Shown here one piece after another: positions 57,075-64,000 of a stretch of 64,000 bases of DNA. The position numbers were made by a program, and so were the translations under genes. The DNA is from Neptuniibacter sp. 1_MG-2023 (lineage in GTDB: Bacteria; Pseudomonadota; Gammaproteobacteria; Pseudomonadales; Balneatricaceae): NCBI RefSeq assembly GCF_030547185.1, contig NZ_JAUOQR010000002.1:248001-312000 (forward strand), written 5' to 3'. The notes under the pieces were generated by a model. It made no database searches. It saw nothing but the letters and a program-made list of their open reading frames with translations, and was not told the DNA's origin. Every line of letters starts with the position of its first letter. Position 1 is the first letter of the stretch.

Positions 57075-57533
57075 ATGATGAAGACGTTTTATTGCTCAAC
57101 TTTGCTGTTGTTTATCGGTTTAGTGTATTCATATTGGTTTGGTTATACGCCAGTGTTGCTAGGTTTGATCTATTTGCTGGCAAGTTTGGTTGCTTATTAT
57201 TTGTATGCAAAAGATAAAAAAGCGGCGATCAATGGAATGTGGCGAGTACCTGAAAATACCTTACATTTATCAGCTCTCTTTGGAGGGTGGCCTGGCGCTA
57301 TGGTTGCACAGCAGCGGTTGCGTCATAAAACTAAGAAGATGAGTTTTAGGCTGATGTTTTATATTACGTTTTTGATCAATATAGGTTTTGTTTTTTGGCT
57401 GCATACGCCTGATGGGTCAACTCAGTTACATATCTATCTTTATAGGTTTGAGTATTTTTTGGTTGATCAGTTCGGCAGTAATGAGGTTGTCACTATGTTG
57501 TTAGTGTTAACTAAGTTTCATTCTGCACTTTAA
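57075..57533 (+). CDS. DUF1294 family membrane protein
   Basis: This 152-residue protein has hydrophobic segments at about 4-23, 27-45, 91-110 and near the C-terminus. The DUF1294 core is YAKDKKAAINGMWRVPENTLH (core DKKAAINGMWRVPE), then LFGGWPGAMVAQQRLRHKT. Many family members carry an N-terminal cold-shock domain; this one does not. The start may be the ATG at 57075 or 57078 after GAAGAGAAG. Function is unknown. Confidence 0.85.
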   Translation: MMKTFYCSTLLLFIGLVYSYWFGYTPVLLGLIYLLASLVAYYLYAKDKKAAINGMWRVPENTLHLSALFGGWPGAMVAQQRLRHKTKKMSFRLMFYITFLINIGFVFWLHTPDGSTQLHIYLYRFEYFLVDQFGSNEVVTMLLVLTKFHSAL

Positions 57534-57591
57534 GTCTGTTTGAACTTAATTTGATCAGGGTTTCAGATTGTCTGCTCTCAATATAGGAGTG

Positions 57592-59517
57592 CTAATTGGA
57601 TCTGAAATTTTTGAAAATATCGAATTCGCTGGCAGGAACAGGTTTTTGGAATAGGTAACCTTGGCCATATTGGCATTTTAGGTTGTTTAAAAACTCGTAA
57701 CACATCTCGGTTTCGATCCCTTCAGCGATAATTTCCATATTTAACTCATGCCCCATTGCAATAATTGTGGATGCAATTGTGTTATTTGCAGGCATAAAGC
57801 TTTTGTCGATTTTCAATACATCAAAGGGTAGGTCTTTCAAATAGCTCAAGCAGGAGTAACCGGTACCAAAATCATCGAGTAGTAGTTTAGTACCTAGTTC
57901 GGCTAGCTCGTGAAGTGTGGTAACACTGTTCTGATCTTCGGTAATAACGCTATTTTCTGTAATTTCAATATGAATGGATGAAGCCGGTAAGGATAAGCGG
58001 GTTAAGATATCCGACAGTCGTTTAGAAAATAATGGGTCTTTTAATTGCTGAGATGAGACATTAATAGCCATTGCGTGGTTGATGGCTCCAGCATCGTGCC
58101 AAACTTTACACTGCAGGCAGGCTTGTTCGAGTACCCAGTTACCTATATCAATAATCTGTCCTGAGTTCTCGGCAATGGGTATAAATTCATCGGGCCCAAT
58201 AGTTTCACCATTAGCGGTTGTCCAGCGTAAAAGTGCTTCACTGCCTACAGTGCTGCCATCTGTAAGTTTAACGACTGGTTGATAGGCAAGGCTGAACTCA
58301 TTATTTTTAATGGCATGGTGCAGTTGGTGAACGATGCTGAGTTTACGATTTTGTTTAGTTGCTGAGCGCTTGTCATAAGGTTGGTACTGATTTTTACCCG
58401 CATTTTTAGCTTGATACATCGCTGTATCTGCATGCTTTAGAAGTACGGTGCTGTTTCTACCATTTTGTGGATAGCAGGCAATACCTATACTGGCTGTAAT
58501 ATATGATTCAACGGTGTCTAGTTTAATGGGCTTGCTAATGGCATCGATAATTCTATGGGCAATAGAGTCGATAATCTCAATATCTACAAAGCAGTCGGTG
58601 ACAGCAACAAACTCATCTCCACCAAAACGTATGACTGAGTCGTTTGCTCGTACAGTATTGGTAATACGTTTTGCCATCTCAATGAGTAACTTATCACCTA
58701 CGGTATGACCTAATGTATCGTTGATGTCTTTAAATTGGTCTAGATCTATAAACATGACCGCAAACTGTGAGTTATTGCGAGATGATTTAGCAATCGCTGT
58801 ATTAATTTTGTGGTCTAGTGAGTTTCTATTGGGCAAGCTTGTTAAGCTGTCGTTGTAAGCGAGTTGTTTATTACGCTCCTCGCTCTTTGCGAGGGCCTTC
58901 ATTGCCTTTTCCTTATTAGTCAGTACGATCGCGACTGCACGGGATATCAATATGGTTAAAAGCAAAACGATGATTGAAGAGAGTATGATCAACCAGATGG
59001 TAACGTTGGCTATAAGGTTGATTGTTGTTTCTACAGGGTGTTCAAATTTGACGGAGTTGCTTTGAAACTCAGAAACGGCTTTTGTTAACTGGTTTTGTAG
59101 CACTTGTGTGCTGACTGTGCCATTTTTGTAGCCTGTCAAAGCATCGAGTGTTTCGTTAGCGATTATTAGGTCATTTTCACAAATAGCGATTATAGAATCG
59201 GTACCAATCAATTTCATTAGTACTCGGTCAGACCAGCGGGTTATTGATAAACACTCAATAGGTTGCCTGCGAATATCAATAATAGTTTGACGTATTTTCT
59301 CAAGATTTAGAGGTTCTTCGGTTGGAAAAAGTTTTATAGGCGCAGAAATAAGCCCCGTTAATTCAGCGGTATGTTTGAAGTGACGGATATTTAGCTGGTG
59401 AAAATAGTTGCTGTGGTTGAGAGTGAAAAAGCTCCATACCAATACTAAAGAAAATAAAAAGAAAATAAGTGTTAAAAAGGGCAGTGCCTTTCTGGTCCCG
59501 CTATTTGTCAATGTCAT
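57592..59517 (-). CDS. Membrane GGDEF-EAL c-di-GMP turnover protein
   Basis: This 641-residue protein has helices at about 11-33 and 172-194 enclosing a ~140-residue periplasmic sensor. A GGDEF domain carries intact RFGGDEFVAV with an RxxD inhibitory site (RAND) five residues before it. The EAL domain carries EALLRW, INVSSQQL, IEITENS, LLDDFGTGYS, LKIDKSFM, IAEGIE and QGYLFQKP, i.e. the usual metal and catalytic residues. Both activities look possible. PilB-type MshEN domains and biofilm genes are plausible targets. Confidence 0.93.
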   Translation of the reverse strand: MTLTNSGTRKALPFLTLIFFLFSLVLVWSFFTLNHSNYFHQLNIRHFKHTAELTGLISAPIKLFPTEEPLNLEKIRQTIIDIRRQPIECLSITRWSDRVLMKLIGTDSIIAICENDLIIANETLDALTGYKNGTVSTQVLQNQLTKAVSEFQSNSVKFEHPVETTINLIANVTIWLIILSSIIVLLLTILISRAVAIVLTNKEKAMKALAKSEERNKQLAYNDSLTSLPNRNSLDHKINTAIAKSSRNNSQFAVMFIDLDQFKDINDTLGHTVGDKLLIEMAKRITNTVRANDSVIRFGGDEFVAVTDCFVDIEIIDSIAHRIIDAISKPIKLDTVESYITASIGIACYPQNGRNSTVLLKHADTAMYQAKNAGKNQYQPYDKRSATKQNRKLSIVHQLHHAIKNNEFSLAYQPVVKLTDGSTVGSEALLRWTTANGETIGPDEFIPIAENSGQIIDIGNWVLEQACLQCKVWHDAGAINHAMAINVSSQQLKDPLFSKRLSDILTRLSLPASSIHIEITENSVITEDQNSVTTLHELAELGTKLLLDDFGTGYSCLSYLKDLPFDVLKIDKSFMPANNTIASTIIAMGHELNMEIIAEGIETEMCYEFLNNLKCQYGQGYLFQKPVPASEFDIFKNFRSN

Positions 59518-59669
59518 TTATGATTGTGCCCTAGAATTCGTGCGCACTTATAAGTGTGTTTTTTGAATGTTAACGGGCTTATAACGAGCTCTCTATTATT
59601 TATAGCATAGTATGAGTGAAAAGCGAGAATAGGTTGCTTTTAAAAAGCAATTCATTCTAAGAAGTAAAT

Positions 59670-59752
59670 AGCACCTACTATAGATCTAGCACGGTCTAGA
59701 GGTGCTGAGTGTGTATCGTTGGCCTTTGCCTCAAATCACGGGAGGCTGAGCC
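59670..59752. repeat. Two adjacent interrupted hairpins of unknown role
   Basis: Hairpin A: AGCACCT (59670-59676) with AGGTGCT (59700-59706), enclosing TAGATC (59681-59686) with GGTCTA (59693-59698). Hairpin B: GGC (59721-59723) with GCC (59750-59752), enclosing GCCTC (59728-59732) with GAGGC (59742-59746). They lie just after the DUF547 gene and before the GGDEF-EAL gene on the minus strand. Neither has a T tail, so simple termination is unlikely. Confidence 0.5.
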
Positions 59753-59793
59753 TTTACTTTTCAGGGTAATGGCTCGGTTCTTTACTTTTATGG

Positions 59794-60639
59794 TTACCGA
59801 ACTTCATTTAATTGCCAATTATATTGATCATCAAAAATGCTTTGTACCGTTGATAACTGATGCTTGAGAGGTTCTTTAGCGTACTGTTCTAAGTGTTTAA
59901 TTACCTGAGTGTCATCGCCTCCAAAATCCTCTTTAAACCAGTTGTAAATACTTGATACGATCAACGTACCGTCTTTGATTTCTACGCCTCTTGGATGGTT
60001 GATAAAAGCAGTTGCTGCTTGTTCTAGCTGTTGTTCCATGTTTTCTGCTGTATAAGCTTGTGTGCTTAAATTTGGGCAGCCAAGGGATGCGCAGTTAACG
60101 GCATAATGGGTTCTAGGATCTTTCCAAATAGGGCGAAGAATTCGATGCTCTATATCGTTGAGACTTAACGGTTGCTGCTCAACACTAATCAGTTCTTTCT
60201 TCCATGGCCCTCGGGTGAATAAGCCTGAGAGTTTGATATCCATAATAGATTTGATGGGGTAGTGGTCGAGTACCACATCAACGGTCAGTGCATTGTATAA
60301 GTTTATCCAGTAAGCCCGCTGTTGATTACGATTATATTGGCTAATGGGTAGGGCTGTGAGTGTAGCAATATAGCTTTTTAGGGCCTGTTTATCCGCTGCT
60401 GTTACGCTCGCATATTTGAGGGTATTAATACCCTTTACGGCGGTATTGCTGTTGCTATTTGTTTCTACATAGGTTGAAAGAAACTGATTCCATGGATTAT
60501 GACTAATAACCATCTTGCTCTGTGGATCGTGCTGCAACCAGTATTCCCAGAGCTCTGACTTTGGTGCGGCATAAGTGTTTATGGAAAGTGTGGTGGTTAG
60601 GGCTACTAGGCATAGTAGCGCTGTCTTTATGAATCTCAT
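59794..60639 (-). CDS. DUF547 secreted protein
   Basis: This 281-residue protein has a signal peptide ending near NTYA|APK. The DUF547 domain includes NRNQQRAYWINLYNALTVDVV (core AYWINLYNALT), YPIKSIMDIKLSGLF, LSLNDIEHRILRP, HYAVNCASLGCPNL with an invariant Cys and a possible catalytic His, and YNWFKEDFGG. The fold is thought to be papain-like, but no substrate is known. It is divergent from the Dyp peroxidase. Confidence 0.9.
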   Translation of the reverse strand: MRFIKTALLCLVALTTTLSINTYAAPKSELWEYWLQHDPQSKMVISHNPWNQFLSTYVETNSNSNTAVKGINTLKYASVTAADKQALKSYIATLTALPISQYNRNQQRAYWINLYNALTVDVVLDHYPIKSIMDIKLSGLFTRGPWKKELISVEQQPLSLNDIEHRILRPIWKDPRTHYAVNCASLGCPNLSTQAYTAENMEQQLEQAATAFINHPRGVEIKDGTLIVSSIYNWFKEDFGGDDTQVIKHLEQYAKEPLKHQLSTVQSIFDDQYNWQLNEVR

Positions 60640-60837
60640 GGGGTGAACTCTTCTATTTAACTATTCATTTGTACTTAAGACTCTATTTTGATGACAAAAT
60701 TCAAAATTTTTTAATGATTTTTTATAGTCTGTCACTAGGTAGTAGCTGTTATTAGTGAATTAATCCATGATCTTTAATGTGACTTGGTGGTATTGGTTTT
60801 ATACTTAAACGAAGTTGTTTTGATAAAGAGGTGAGTA

Positions 60838-61764
60838 ATGGCGTTGTATCAAAAGGGGATAGTGGCTGAGGCGAATCGTTCAGCACTTTTTTTAACGTTA
60901 AATCAAACGCGCAACGAAGGTGCTAAACAGCGTGTTAAGCAGGTCTTAGCGGATGTTACAGCGCTTGAGGAAAAGTATAACCAGTTAGAACCTGAGGCGG
61001 GGTTGTGCTTAGTGGCGGCGATAGGCAGTAGTTATTGGTCACAAATCATCGATACTGGGGCGCCGGCGGAGTTAGCTGCGTTTCCTAGTTTTGAAAATGG
61101 TGAGAATGTTGCACCTAATACGCCGGTGGATCTGCTTTTCCATATACGCTCAGAAAGGAAAGATCTCAATTTTCAGCTAGCACGGGAGCTCTGTGCTGAG
61201 TTAGGGGATGCGGTTCAGGTAGTTGAGGAGGTCGATGGGTTTAGATATTTTGATATGCGCGACTTCACCGGTTTTGTCGATGGAACTGAAAACCCACAAG
61301 GTGATGATCGAATAGGGGTTGCCGTTGTTGGAGAGGAAGATCAAAACTTTGCGGGTGGTTCCTATATTCATCTGCAGCGTTATGTTCACAATATGGCCTA
61401 TTGGAATAAACAGCCGGTAAAAAAGCAGGAAGAGACATACGGTAGAACAAAAGAGGATAATGTGGAGTTCGCCTCTACAGATAAGGCACTTACGGCTCAC
61501 ACTAAAAGGACGTCCTTAAAAGACAGCGATGGAAATTCTATTGAGATTCTTCGCCATAGCATGCCCTATGGTGATACACAGGAGTGTGGGCTTCTTTTTG
61601 CGAGTTACTGCTGTACGCCGAAAAACTTTACGCTCATGTTAAAAAGTATGGTGGAAGGGGATGGTGAAGGTCATACCGATCACCTGTTAAAATATACCCG
61701 AGCGGTAACTGGGCAGGCATTCTTTGCGCCTTCACGTGTGTTTTTAGAAAATATTAACGGATAA
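60838..61764 (+). CDS. Dyp-type heme peroxidase (YfeX-like)
   Basis: This 308-residue protein has the GxxDG motif in GFVDGTENP, proximal heme ligand His in LTAHTKRTSL, and distal Arg in IEILRHSMPYG. No signal or Tat motif is present, so it is cytoplasmic, like YfeX. Dyp peroxidases oxidise dyes and porphyrinogens; iron retrieval from heme has been proposed for YfeX but is disputed. AGAGG lies just before the ATG. Confidence 0.94.
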   Translation: MALYQKGIVAEANRSALFLTLNQTRNEGAKQRVKQVLADVTALEEKYNQLEPEAGLCLVAAIGSSYWSQIIDTGAPAELAAFPSFENGENVAPNTPVDLLFHIRSERKDLNFQLARELCAELGDAVQVVEEVDGFRYFDMRDFTGFVDGTENPQGDDRIGVAVVGEEDQNFAGGSYIHLQRYVHNMAYWNKQPVKKQEETYGRTKEDNVEFASTDKALTAHTKRTSLKDSDGNSIEILRHSMPYGDTQECGLLFASYCCTPKNFTLMLKSMVEGDGEGHTDHLLKYTRAVTGQAFFAPSRVFLENING

Positions 61765-61894
61765 GGTTATAGTTCTCTGTAATTTTACTACATGCGGCTT
61801 ATTTGTTTGTCTGTTTTTTGTTCTATTTCTTGCAATTTGTAGGATTTGTACTAGGGTGTCAGTATAAAAATTACAATACGGGTCAGAGAATAAA

Positions 61895-62092
61895 ATGCAG
61901 ACGGATATACATGTACGCACTATCGCTATTTTAGCGGTAGATGGCGAGAATTATGAAGTAAATGGGTGCTATCAGGGACAGCAGCGTAGAGCGAAGTGGT
62001 ACAACGTATTTAAAAGTAGTGACCATGAAGTGCATGCGGATCATTTAGAGGTGTTCCCTTCCCATGCGGATATTCGGAAATTGCTTAATTAG
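61895..62092 (+). CDS. Small protein of unknown function (65 aa)
   Basis: This 65-residue soluble protein reads like a folded domain: IAILAVDGENYEVNGCYQ, RRAKWYNVFKSSDHEVH, then a helical end DIRKLLN. An AGAG precedes the ATG and a strong terminator lies 48 nt after the stop, so it looks like a real monocistronic gene. I recognise no family; the beta-rich start suggests an SH3-like barrel, which is a guess. Confidence 0.65.
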   Translation: MQTDIHVRTIAILAVDGENYEVNGCYQGQQRRAKWYNVFKSSDHEVHADHLEVFPSHADIRKLLN

Positions 62093-62139
62093 GTAGTTGT
62101 TAGTAATTAAGCGATCGTAGATATCTTTGAAATGATAGT

Positions 62140-62176
62140 AAAAAGCCGGATCTGTTATCTCATCCGGCTTTTTTGT
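62140..62176. terminator. Strong terminator between the small gene and cysK
   Basis: AAAAAGCCGGAT (62140-62151) and ATCCGGCTTTTT (62162-62173) form a 12-bp stem with a 10-nt loop, with T and A runs that suit either direction. The cysK stop is about 30 nt away. Confidence 0.93.
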
Positions 62177-62204
62177 GTCTGCAAGTGTGCTATGGCCGTT
62201 TTAT

Positions 62205-63173
62205 TTATTGAACCGATTCGTTATCGCTGAACATGCCTTCAAATAGGGCAGAAGATAGGTAACGTTCACCGGAGTCCGGTAAAATAACGACTATGTTTTT
62301 ATTGGCGTGTTCTGGTTGTTCTGCCACACGCATAGCTGCACAAACCGCTGCGCCGCAAGAGATGCCTGCCATAATACCTTCTTTTTCCATTAACAGTTTA
62401 GCGGTTGCAATTGCATCTTCATTGCTGACTTGTTCGACCTGATCAATCAATGCCAAATCTAGATTTTTAGGCACAAAGCCAGCGCCAATCCCTTGAATTT
62501 TGTGGGGAGAGGGTTTTACGGTTTCGCCATTAAGTGTCTGCGAAATAACGGGTGAATCAACCGGTTCTACCGCAACAGAGGTGATTGCTTTACCTTGCTG
62601 GTTTTTAATATAACGAGAGATACCGGTAATGGTTCCGCCGGTTCCTACACCTGCAACAACAACATCCACTGTACCATCGGTGTCGTTCCAGATTTCAGGA
62701 CCTGTTGTTTTTTCGTGGATCTCTGGATTGGCTGGGTTCTCAAATTGTTGCAGCATGATATGAGTATCAGGGTTTTTATCTACAATCTCTTGTGCTTTAT
62801 CAATAGCACCTTTCATGCCTTTTGCTGGTTCAGTTAAGACAATGTTGGCGCCGAGTGCCTTCATGATTTTACGGCGTTCAAGGCTCATGGAGGATGGCAT
62901 CGTAAATATAATATCGTAACCACGGGAGGCTGCTACGAATGCCAGCGCGATACCGGTATTGCCGCTGGTGGGTTCAACCATAGTTATCCCTTGTTTAAGA
63001 ACGCCGCTTTTTTCTGCAGACCAGATCATGTTAGCGCCAATACGACATTTTACAGAACCTGCAGGGTTGCGGGACTCAATTTTACCGAAAATATTTAGCC
63101 CAGGAGCGAGGCGCTTAAGATGTACTAGCGGCGTATTACCAATGGTAAGGGAGTTATCTTCGTAAATTTTCAT
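62205..63173 (-). CDS. cysK: CysK, O-acetylserine (thiol) lyase A
   Basis: CysK makes cysteine from O-acetylserine and sulfide. The 322-residue PLP enzyme has the Schiff-base lysine in [11 protein letters not shown], the substrate loop [14 protein letters not shown], the PLP phosphate loop [10 protein letters not shown], and [10 protein letters not shown] near the C-terminus. [18 protein letters not shown] and length match CysK rather than CysM. No CysB site was recognised in the 205-nt upstream region. Confidence 0.95.
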   Translation of the reverse strand: MKIYEDNSLTIGNTPLVHLKRLAPGLNIFGKIESRNPAGSVKCRIGANMIWSAEKSGVLKQGITMVEPTSGNTGIALAFVAASRGYDIIFTMPSSMSLERRKIMKALGANIVLTEPAKGMKGAIDKAQEIVDKNPDTHIMLQQFENPANPEIHEKTTGPEIWNDTDGTVDVVVAGVGTGGTITGISRYIKNQQGKAITSVAVEPVDSPVISQTLNGETVKPSPHKIQGIGAGFVPKNLDLALIDQVEQVSNEDAIATAKLLMEKEGIMAGISCGAAVCAAMRVAEQPEHANKNIVVILPDSGERYLSSALFEGMFSDNESVQ

Positions 63174-63378
63174 TTTGCTACCCTAGAATCCTTTTGATGG
63201 CCTATATATCTAAAATGAATATAAGCGCTGATTTTTATGTTTGATTGATAATATAAGTTTTAGCGTAGAAGCATATATTGTATCAAGTGGTTTTTAGATG
63301 AAGTTTTTCTCCATAAGATTACCGGTAGTTGATATTATGGCTTTTTAATTGCTGTGATAGTTGTAGTAGGAGAAGGTT

Positions 63379-63849
63379 ATGCGCTTTATTTCGAGGCTGT
63401 TAGCGCCGCTTGTTTTTGTGGTCGCTTATGCTTTATTTCGTTCGTCTATACAGCAAAAATCCCTTAAAAAACACAACTTCGTTATGAAACTGTTTCGCTT
63501 CTGCGCTGATAATGGTCATAAAAAAGCATTGAGCGTTTATGGGCATCTTTTGCACTTTAAAGGGGATGGTATACAAAACCGGATTCAGGGTGGCATATAT
63601 TTGCAACAAGCTGCGGAAAAGGGTGATGAAAAAGCGCAGTATCAGATGGGGCGTATCTTTGAGAATGGATATGAACATTATTTTCAGCCGGATGCTGAAA
63701 AGTCGCTAAGTTTCTACACTAAAGCGGCGGAGCAGGGACACCAATTAGCTATAAAACGTTTAGTCGATACTTATGCTCAAGGAGAGCTAGAGCAGGTAGC
63801 TGATCCCCTTAAAGCCGATTATTGGCGAGCGAAGCAGTCGCTGTTATAA
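63379..63849 (+). CDS. Sel1-repeat protein with N-terminal anchor
   Basis: This 156-residue protein begins with a hydrophobic helix (about 4-22) and then has Sel1-like TPR repeats: HKKALSVYGHLLHFKGDGI, AAEKGDEKAQYQMGRIFENGY, and FYTKAAEQGHQLAIKRLVDTYAQG (core AEQGHQLAI). Such repeats act as scaffolds. GGAGAAGG precedes the ATG. The partner is unknown. Confidence 0.85.
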   Translation: MRFISRLLAPLVFVVAYALFRSSIQQKSLKKHNFVMKLFRFCADNGHKKALSVYGHLLHFKGDGIQNRIQGGIYLQQAAEKGDEKAQYQMGRIFENGYEHYFQPDAEKSLSFYTKAAEQGHQLAIKRLVDTYAQGELEQVADPLKADYWRAKQSLL

Positions 63850-63864
63850 AAGGCGGTTTTACCC

Positions 63865-64000
63865 TTAATGACGCTTTGATTGTTTATAGTGCGTGATAAA
63901 TGCATCGAAGGCTTGGGTCAGCTGTGTGGCAGGGCTAAGTTCATCGCACAGCTTTAGCAGTTCGATGATAGTTTCTGCTGTACATAAATGATCCGTATCG
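63865..64000 (-). CDS. 3' end of an unidentified minus-strand gene (cut by window edge)
   Basis: The minus strand is open from the right edge to a TAA at 63865-63867, encoding 44 residues that end in FDAFITHYKQSKRH. The segment ETIIELLKLCDELSPATQL looks helical. It converges on the Sel1 gene with a 15-nt gap. Too little is present to name a family. Confidence 0.6.
   Translation of the reverse strand, partial: DTDHLCTAETIIELLKLCDELSPATQLTQAFDAFITHYKQSKRH

Noticed and set aside
59670-59793. c-di-GMP (GEMM) riboswitch ahead of the GGDEF-EAL gene.
   Set aside because: The expected GCAAA-CC and ACGCAAAGCC conserved segments are not present in the right order on either strand.

Overview
The window is chromosomal DNA of a Gram-negative gammaproteobacterium. 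It has an LpxC gene for lipid A, a TonB system with an outer-membrane receptor, a type IV pilus locus, and the order ftsZ-lpxC-secA-argJ-Nudix/ThiE-yacG-coaE-pilDCBA-nadC-ampD. That order resembles marine Oceanospirillales and Pseudomonas relatives. The genus cannot be fixed from sequence reading alone; an Oceanospirillaceae-like bacterium (for example a Neptuniibacter, Neptunomonas or Amphritea relative) is my best guess. I saw no rRNA, tRNA, CRISPR array, insertion sequence or prophage. Coding density is high and most genes are housekeeping.

Layout. 1-11 kb is the 3' part of the division and cell wall (dcw) cluster: mraY (5'-truncated by the window), murD, ftsW, murG, murC, ddlB, ftsQ, ftsA, ftsZ, then lpxC. 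Many of these genes overlap by 1-4 nt, and terminators follow ftsZ and lpxC. 11-16 kb holds secA, argJ and a Nudix-thiamine phosphate synthase fusion. 16-21 kb on the minus strand is pilB-pilC-pilD-coaE-yacG, divergent from the major pilin pilA. 21-24 kb has a small anchored protein, nadC, ampD and rsmE. 24-28 kb is a ferric-iron ABC importer (binding protein, permease, ATPase) behind a likely Fur box.

28-44 kb is mixed: a MATE transporter, an acetoacetyl-CoA-reductase-like SDR, a large HEAT/DUF349 coiled-coil protein, a YchJ-like SEC-C protein, exonuclease I, a pitrilysin-type protease, a DUF6394/K+ channel pair, an EamA transporter that seems to start at CTG, a Tim44-like protein and YaaA. 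45-48 kb has trpS, sseA and a LysR regulator.

48.3-56.3 kb is the most distinctive part. It is an iron-uptake island, exbB-exbD-exbD-tonB-TonB-dependent receptor, followed after an internal terminator by an FMN alpha-hydroxy-acid oxidase, a PiuC/YbiX-type Fe(II)/2-oxoglutarate hydroxylase and a second ferric-binding protein. A probable promoter with a Fur-box-like sequence precedes exbB. The second ExbD has Asn where the proton-carrying Asp is expected, and ExbB carries an acidic N-terminal extension of about 100 residues without a signal peptide. The second binding protein has no permease of its own here and may share the importer at 25.6-28.4 kb.

56-64 kb has a frameshifted small secreted-protein gene, a DUF1294 membrane protein, a GGDEF-EAL protein, a DUF547 protein, a YfeX-type Dyp peroxidase, a 65-residue unknown protein, cysK, a Sel1-repeat protein and the 3' end of an unidentified minus-strand gene.
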